Positions 30,509 through 32,974 of a stretch of DNA of 32,974 bases are shown piece by piece. The stretch is from contig CAUJEL010000194.1 of NCBI GenBank assembly GCA_963169875.1, positions 1-32,974 of the forward strand, in the 5' to 3' direction. The position numbers and the translations under genes were made by a program. Under the pieces are notes generated by a model. The model was not told the DNA's origin. It saw nothing but the letters and a program-made list of their open reading frames with translations, and made no database searches. Source of the stretch: Candidatus Zhuqueibacterota bacterium (GTDB lineage Bacteria; Zhuqueibacterota; Zhuqueibacteria; Residuimicrobiales; Residuimicrobiaceae). Each line of letters begins with the position of its first letter. Positions within the stretch are counted from its first letter, which is position 1.

Positions 30509-32542
30509 CTAAAATTTTAGTGAAATATCTGTCCTAATTTGCAAAGGAACCATGTTTTTTATGTTGACACAGAGCACAGGATTGGGTTTCTTGACCGCAA
30601 AATGCGGCGAATGCCAGCCCTGAAGCGGTTTTTTTTGCCCCGATATGAGCTTCGCCTCGTAGGGACGGGATGCCTGCACGCGAACATGTACTTCGAAAAG
30701 GGGGAATCTGGCACAAAATGAATCAGAGCTGATCTGTTCAAGATCGCAGGGCGCAAAATGCCACAAGAGCTGCACGTTATGGCGTCCCTTCCCGGCGAGA
30801 TCATCGACGATGGTCCAGGAGGTCGCCAGATCAAACTCCACATGGCGATTGTGTTCGACATCCAGATAACCTTTGTGTGAACCGTGCAGCAGAATGCCGG
30901 TGCTTCGATCCTCGGCTGAATGCAGCACAGCCCTTGCGTGGCGGGCCCACTGAAACGGTCCGGCAATTTCGGATTGATCCAGGCCGTCAATGAGAATGGT
31001 GTTGTGACTGGCGGTGCCGCGAAAATAATTCCGCCATTCCGGTGCGCCGCGATAGGTGTACGTGCCGCTGTCAATGAGGACCGGCTGAGCGCCGACGCTG
31101 AGTATAAAACTCAGCGCATCGGCATGGCCATGGGCTGCCATCGCGTCGAGCCCCAGCGGGCCCGCGTCCAACAATGCGAGTTGCTGTCGCGCACGCTGGC
31201 CGCTGCGAATGACGGCATACCCGCCCTGTGGAAAAGTAAACAACGTCCGGTCATCCCGCTGCGAAACCAAGCGGTTGAAGGTTCCTTCTGCATCGGCGCC
31301 AAAGAGCCAAAAACCGGCCGGCCTCCACCCTGCCGACTGGGCCTTGAAATCGGTACGGTCGAACAGCAATGCAGCACTTGCCAAAATATCAGCAAAGGGT
31401 TTTTCACTGAGCGCATCCAGCAGCAGCACCTGGCCGTCATCGCAGTCGCCCAGCGCGGGAACCTGTCCCGCTTCGTCCATGATGGCTGACACGAATTCGG
31501 CCATTTTCTCCATCCGCAGCATGATCACGGCGGGGACTTGTATTCCATTCAAGTCAGCGGCAAATTTTGCCAGCAAACCCATCTCCAGCAGGTAACGCTG
31601 GTATCCGGAACTCTGTTCCTTGATGACGCCATCTGGATGAACCTGCCGCTCCAGTTCCTGAAAAAACAGCTCAAATCCCTTTTGCCGGTATTTGGCGGCA
31701 TCGGGAAGTTCAGAAAAATAGCAGCCCGCATAAATCAAACCCAGCAATTCGCCAAGCAGATGGTTGTTGGCAGAGGAGAAAAGCGAGAGATGACGATAGA
31801 TATGCCGCGACTGTTCATGTATGGATTGCAGCACACGGCTGTAAACCTCGGCTTTCCAGCCTCGCGCGCGGCGCGACAGATGCAGTGCCCACGTCCACGA
31901 AACGATGCGCAACCCCATTTCCAGCGCACTGCTCCAATTGATGCCGGTATCGGCCGGATTCGCTTCCAGCCAATCCAGCCACTGTGCGATCAATTCATCG
32001 CTGTAGGATTCGTCGCCACTGATAAAGTAAGCCTGCGCCAGGGTGACAAAATGCTGATGCCGGTTGAGTTCCCAGATGTATTTAACGCCCGGCGCTGTCC
32101 CCGGCCGCCAATAGGGCAATCTGGTCCAATGCACGCGGGGCAGGCTCTTGTTGGCAATGATGTCATAATGCCAGTCTATTTTCTGCGAAAAATCCAGCGC
32201 ACGATCGAAAATCTGAAATTGATGGGCGCACAACCGATCCGCGGCTTTTAACAGTTCCTGGCGGTAATTGGGCCAGTGCGCGTCATAATAGCTGCACACC
32301 TGCGCGGCCGGCATGTTCTGCCACGAGAAAAAGTTACGGTTCGCCAGGGCACTCCACAAGGCATTGGGAGGCAGAGCGAAAGCCGCGGCAGCGCCTTTTT
32401 TCAAAGCGTATTTTTTGATCAGATTATATTGCGACAGTCGCGCCGAGAGATTGCGGCCAAGACGATACACCATCTCCCTTGCACTCATGGCGCGGATGCG
32501 ATGGTAATAGATATGTAATTGTTTTGAGATCAATGCACTCAT
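30509..32542 (-). CDS. Heparinase II/III family protein
   Basis: 677 residues from ATG 32542, which overlaps the TGA of the polymerase gene in a 4-base ATGA; an ATG at 32554 is possible. The first half is the alpha/alpha toroid of the heparinase II/III N-domain (NWSSALEMGLRIVSW, SSANNHLLGELLGL, EQSSGYQRYLLEMG). The second half is the beta-sandwich PF07940-like domain (GGYAVIRSG, HGHADALSFILSVG, LIDSGTYTYRGAPEWRNYFR, TASHNTILIDG), including the His, Tyr and Asn residues conserved in the lyases. Such proteins cleave uronic-acid polysaccharides by beta-elimination. Members in exopolysaccharide clusters are thought to trim the product. No signal peptide is seen, so location is unclear. Confidence 0.9.
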   Translation of the reverse strand: MSALISKQLHIYYHRIRAMSAREMVYRLGRNLSARLSQYNLIKKYALKKGAAAAFALPPNALWSALANRNFFSWQNMPAAQVCSYYDAHWPNYRQELLKAADRLCAHQFQIFDRALDFSQKIDWHYDIIANKSLPRVHWTRLPYWRPGTAPGVKYIWELNRHQHFVTLAQAYFISGDESYSDELIAQWLDWLEANPADTGINWSSALEMGLRIVSWTWALHLSRRARGWKAEVYSRVLQSIHEQSRHIYRHLSLFSSANNHLLGELLGLIYAGCYFSELPDAAKYRQKGFELFFQELERQVHPDGVIKEQSSGYQRYLLEMGLLAKFAADLNGIQVPAVIMLRMEKMAEFVSAIMDEAGQVPALGDCDDGQVLLLDALSEKPFADILASAALLFDRTDFKAQSAGWRPAGFWLFGADAEGTFNRLVSQRDDRTLFTFPQGGYAVIRSGQRARQQLALLDAGPLGLDAMAAHGHADALSFILSVGAQPVLIDSGTYTYRGAPEWRNYFRGTASHNTILIDGLDQSEIAGPFQWARHARAVLHSAEDRSTGILLHGSHKGYLDVEHNRHVEFDLATSWTIVDDLAGKGRHNVQLLWHFAPCDLEQISSDSFCARFPLFEVHVRVQASRPYEAKLISGQKKPLQGWHSPHFAVKKPNPVLCVNIKNMVPLQIRTDISLKF

Positions 32543-32974
32543 TCCCGAATCCATTGTGAATCGCGCCGGCCCTTCAACACGCTGGCCCGGTTGATCGATT
32601 GCGCGCCGAATTTCTGCCGGATATTATCCATGACGCGATCGAGTTTTTCCTTGCGGTCGTCACGCTCCGCAAACAAATCCATCTGTTTCTCCCCCTGCTG
32701 CAGATTGGAGAGTCTGGCGCCGATCAACCGCACCCGCAAGCCCTGGCGGTCAAATTCAGCATACAGTTTTTGCACCTGCTGGAACAGTTCATCACTCGAA
32801 TGCGTAAGATGCTCCAGGGTGCACGATCGGGTGAAGGTGGAGAAATCCTCCAGGCGTATTTTCAGCGTAACAGTACGGCCGGAAAGCCCGTGACGCCGCC
32901 TATCGTAACACAGATCATCGCAGAGATAAAAGAGCGTCGAGCGCAGCAACTCCTCATCGTCACAATCCATCTCA
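32539..32974 (-). CDS. dinB: DNA polymerase IV (Y family), C-terminal part
   Basis: At least 144 codons; the frame remains open at the right edge, so the start is outside the window. What is seen is the little-finger domain and tail of a DinB-type translesion polymerase: LSGRTVTLKIRLEDFSTFTR, LTHSSDELFQQVQKLY, LRVRLIGARLSNLQ, then QMDLF and a terminal RVMDNIRQKFG with SINRASVL, which are family-typical for Pol IV. The palm and finger domains with the catalytic acids are not in the window. The protein bypasses damaged template bases and would normally be SOS-controlled. Its stop codon overlaps the heparinase-like start, implying that the two are translated together. Confidence 0.85.
   Translation of the reverse strand, partial: EMDCDDEELLRSTLFYLCDDLCYDRRRHGLSGRTVTLKIRLEDFSTFTRSCTLEHLTHSSDELFQQVQKLYAEFDRQGLRVRLIGARLSNLQQGEKQMDLFAERDDRKEKLDRVMDNIRQKFGAQSINRASVLKGRRDSQWIRE

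Overview
The window is 33 kb of bacterial chromosome at roughly 55% GC. Twenty-three protein genes can be supported, 20 on the minus strand. The best clue to the organism is the first gene: a 2.6-kiloresidue secreted protein ending in an Asn-Tyr-Pro-Asn-Pro-Phe-Asn type C-terminal sorting/FlgD-like domain. That signature is common in the Fibrobacteres-Chlorobi-Bacteroidetes group and relatives (Calditrichota, KSB1, Ignavibacteriota, Zixibacteria). Several genes have clear GGAGG-type ribosome binding sites, which is less typical of Bacteroidetes proper. I infer an uncultured FCB-group lineage but cannot name a phylum from sequence alone. No rRNA, tRNA, CRISPR array, transposase or phage gene was seen.

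Layout. 1-10.7 kb: two exported proteins. The first is a giant adhesin-like protein with about 15 bacterial Ig-like (Big_1-type) repeats. The second is a predicted TIM-barrel glycoside hydrolase with a golvesin-like C-terminal domain, whose end looks cut short. Between them lies a 300-bp patch of four different 7-bp-period repeat families. 10.8-13.8 kb: an initiating sugar-phosphate transferase (WcaJ/WbaP type) and an NtrC-like regulator that lacks the sigma-54 contact loop. 13.8-15.4 kb: an accessory-looking stretch with an inverted repeat, a promoter-plus-terminator unit that may be a small RNA or leader, an NTF2-fold protein and a divergent PTH2-like protein.

15.4-19.2 kb: a five-gene minus-strand operon behind a good sigma-70-type promoter. 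It encodes a metallophosphoesterase, a Roadblock/LC7 protein, an MglA-type GTPase, a second Roadblock/LC7 protein and a UMF1-type MFS transporter. 19.3-21.5 kb: a rubrerythrin-like diiron protein converges on a terC gene, followed by mntP. Both membrane proteins belong to families linked to Mn2+ export. Two copies of a 141-159 bp non-coding repeat with inverted ends flank mntP.

21.7-33 kb: a tightly packed minus-strand run with 4-bp overlaps or gaps of 10-18 bp at most junctions. In transcription order it encodes DNA polymerase IV (cut by the window edge), a heparinase II/III-family protein, a LytS-like histidine kinase that has lost its phospho-acceptor His, a TPR lipoprotein-like or periplasmic protein, a TtcA-type tRNA thiolase, a glucuronyl C5-epimerase, a GT4 glycosyltransferase, an M23 peptidase and a rhomboid protease. 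The epimerase, glycosyltransferase and heparinase-like genes, with the initiating transferase elsewhere in the window, suggest that the cell makes and remodels a uronic-acid-containing surface polysaccharide. Most of the unusual signals are degenerate signalling proteins and non-coding repeats rather than a classical mobile element.
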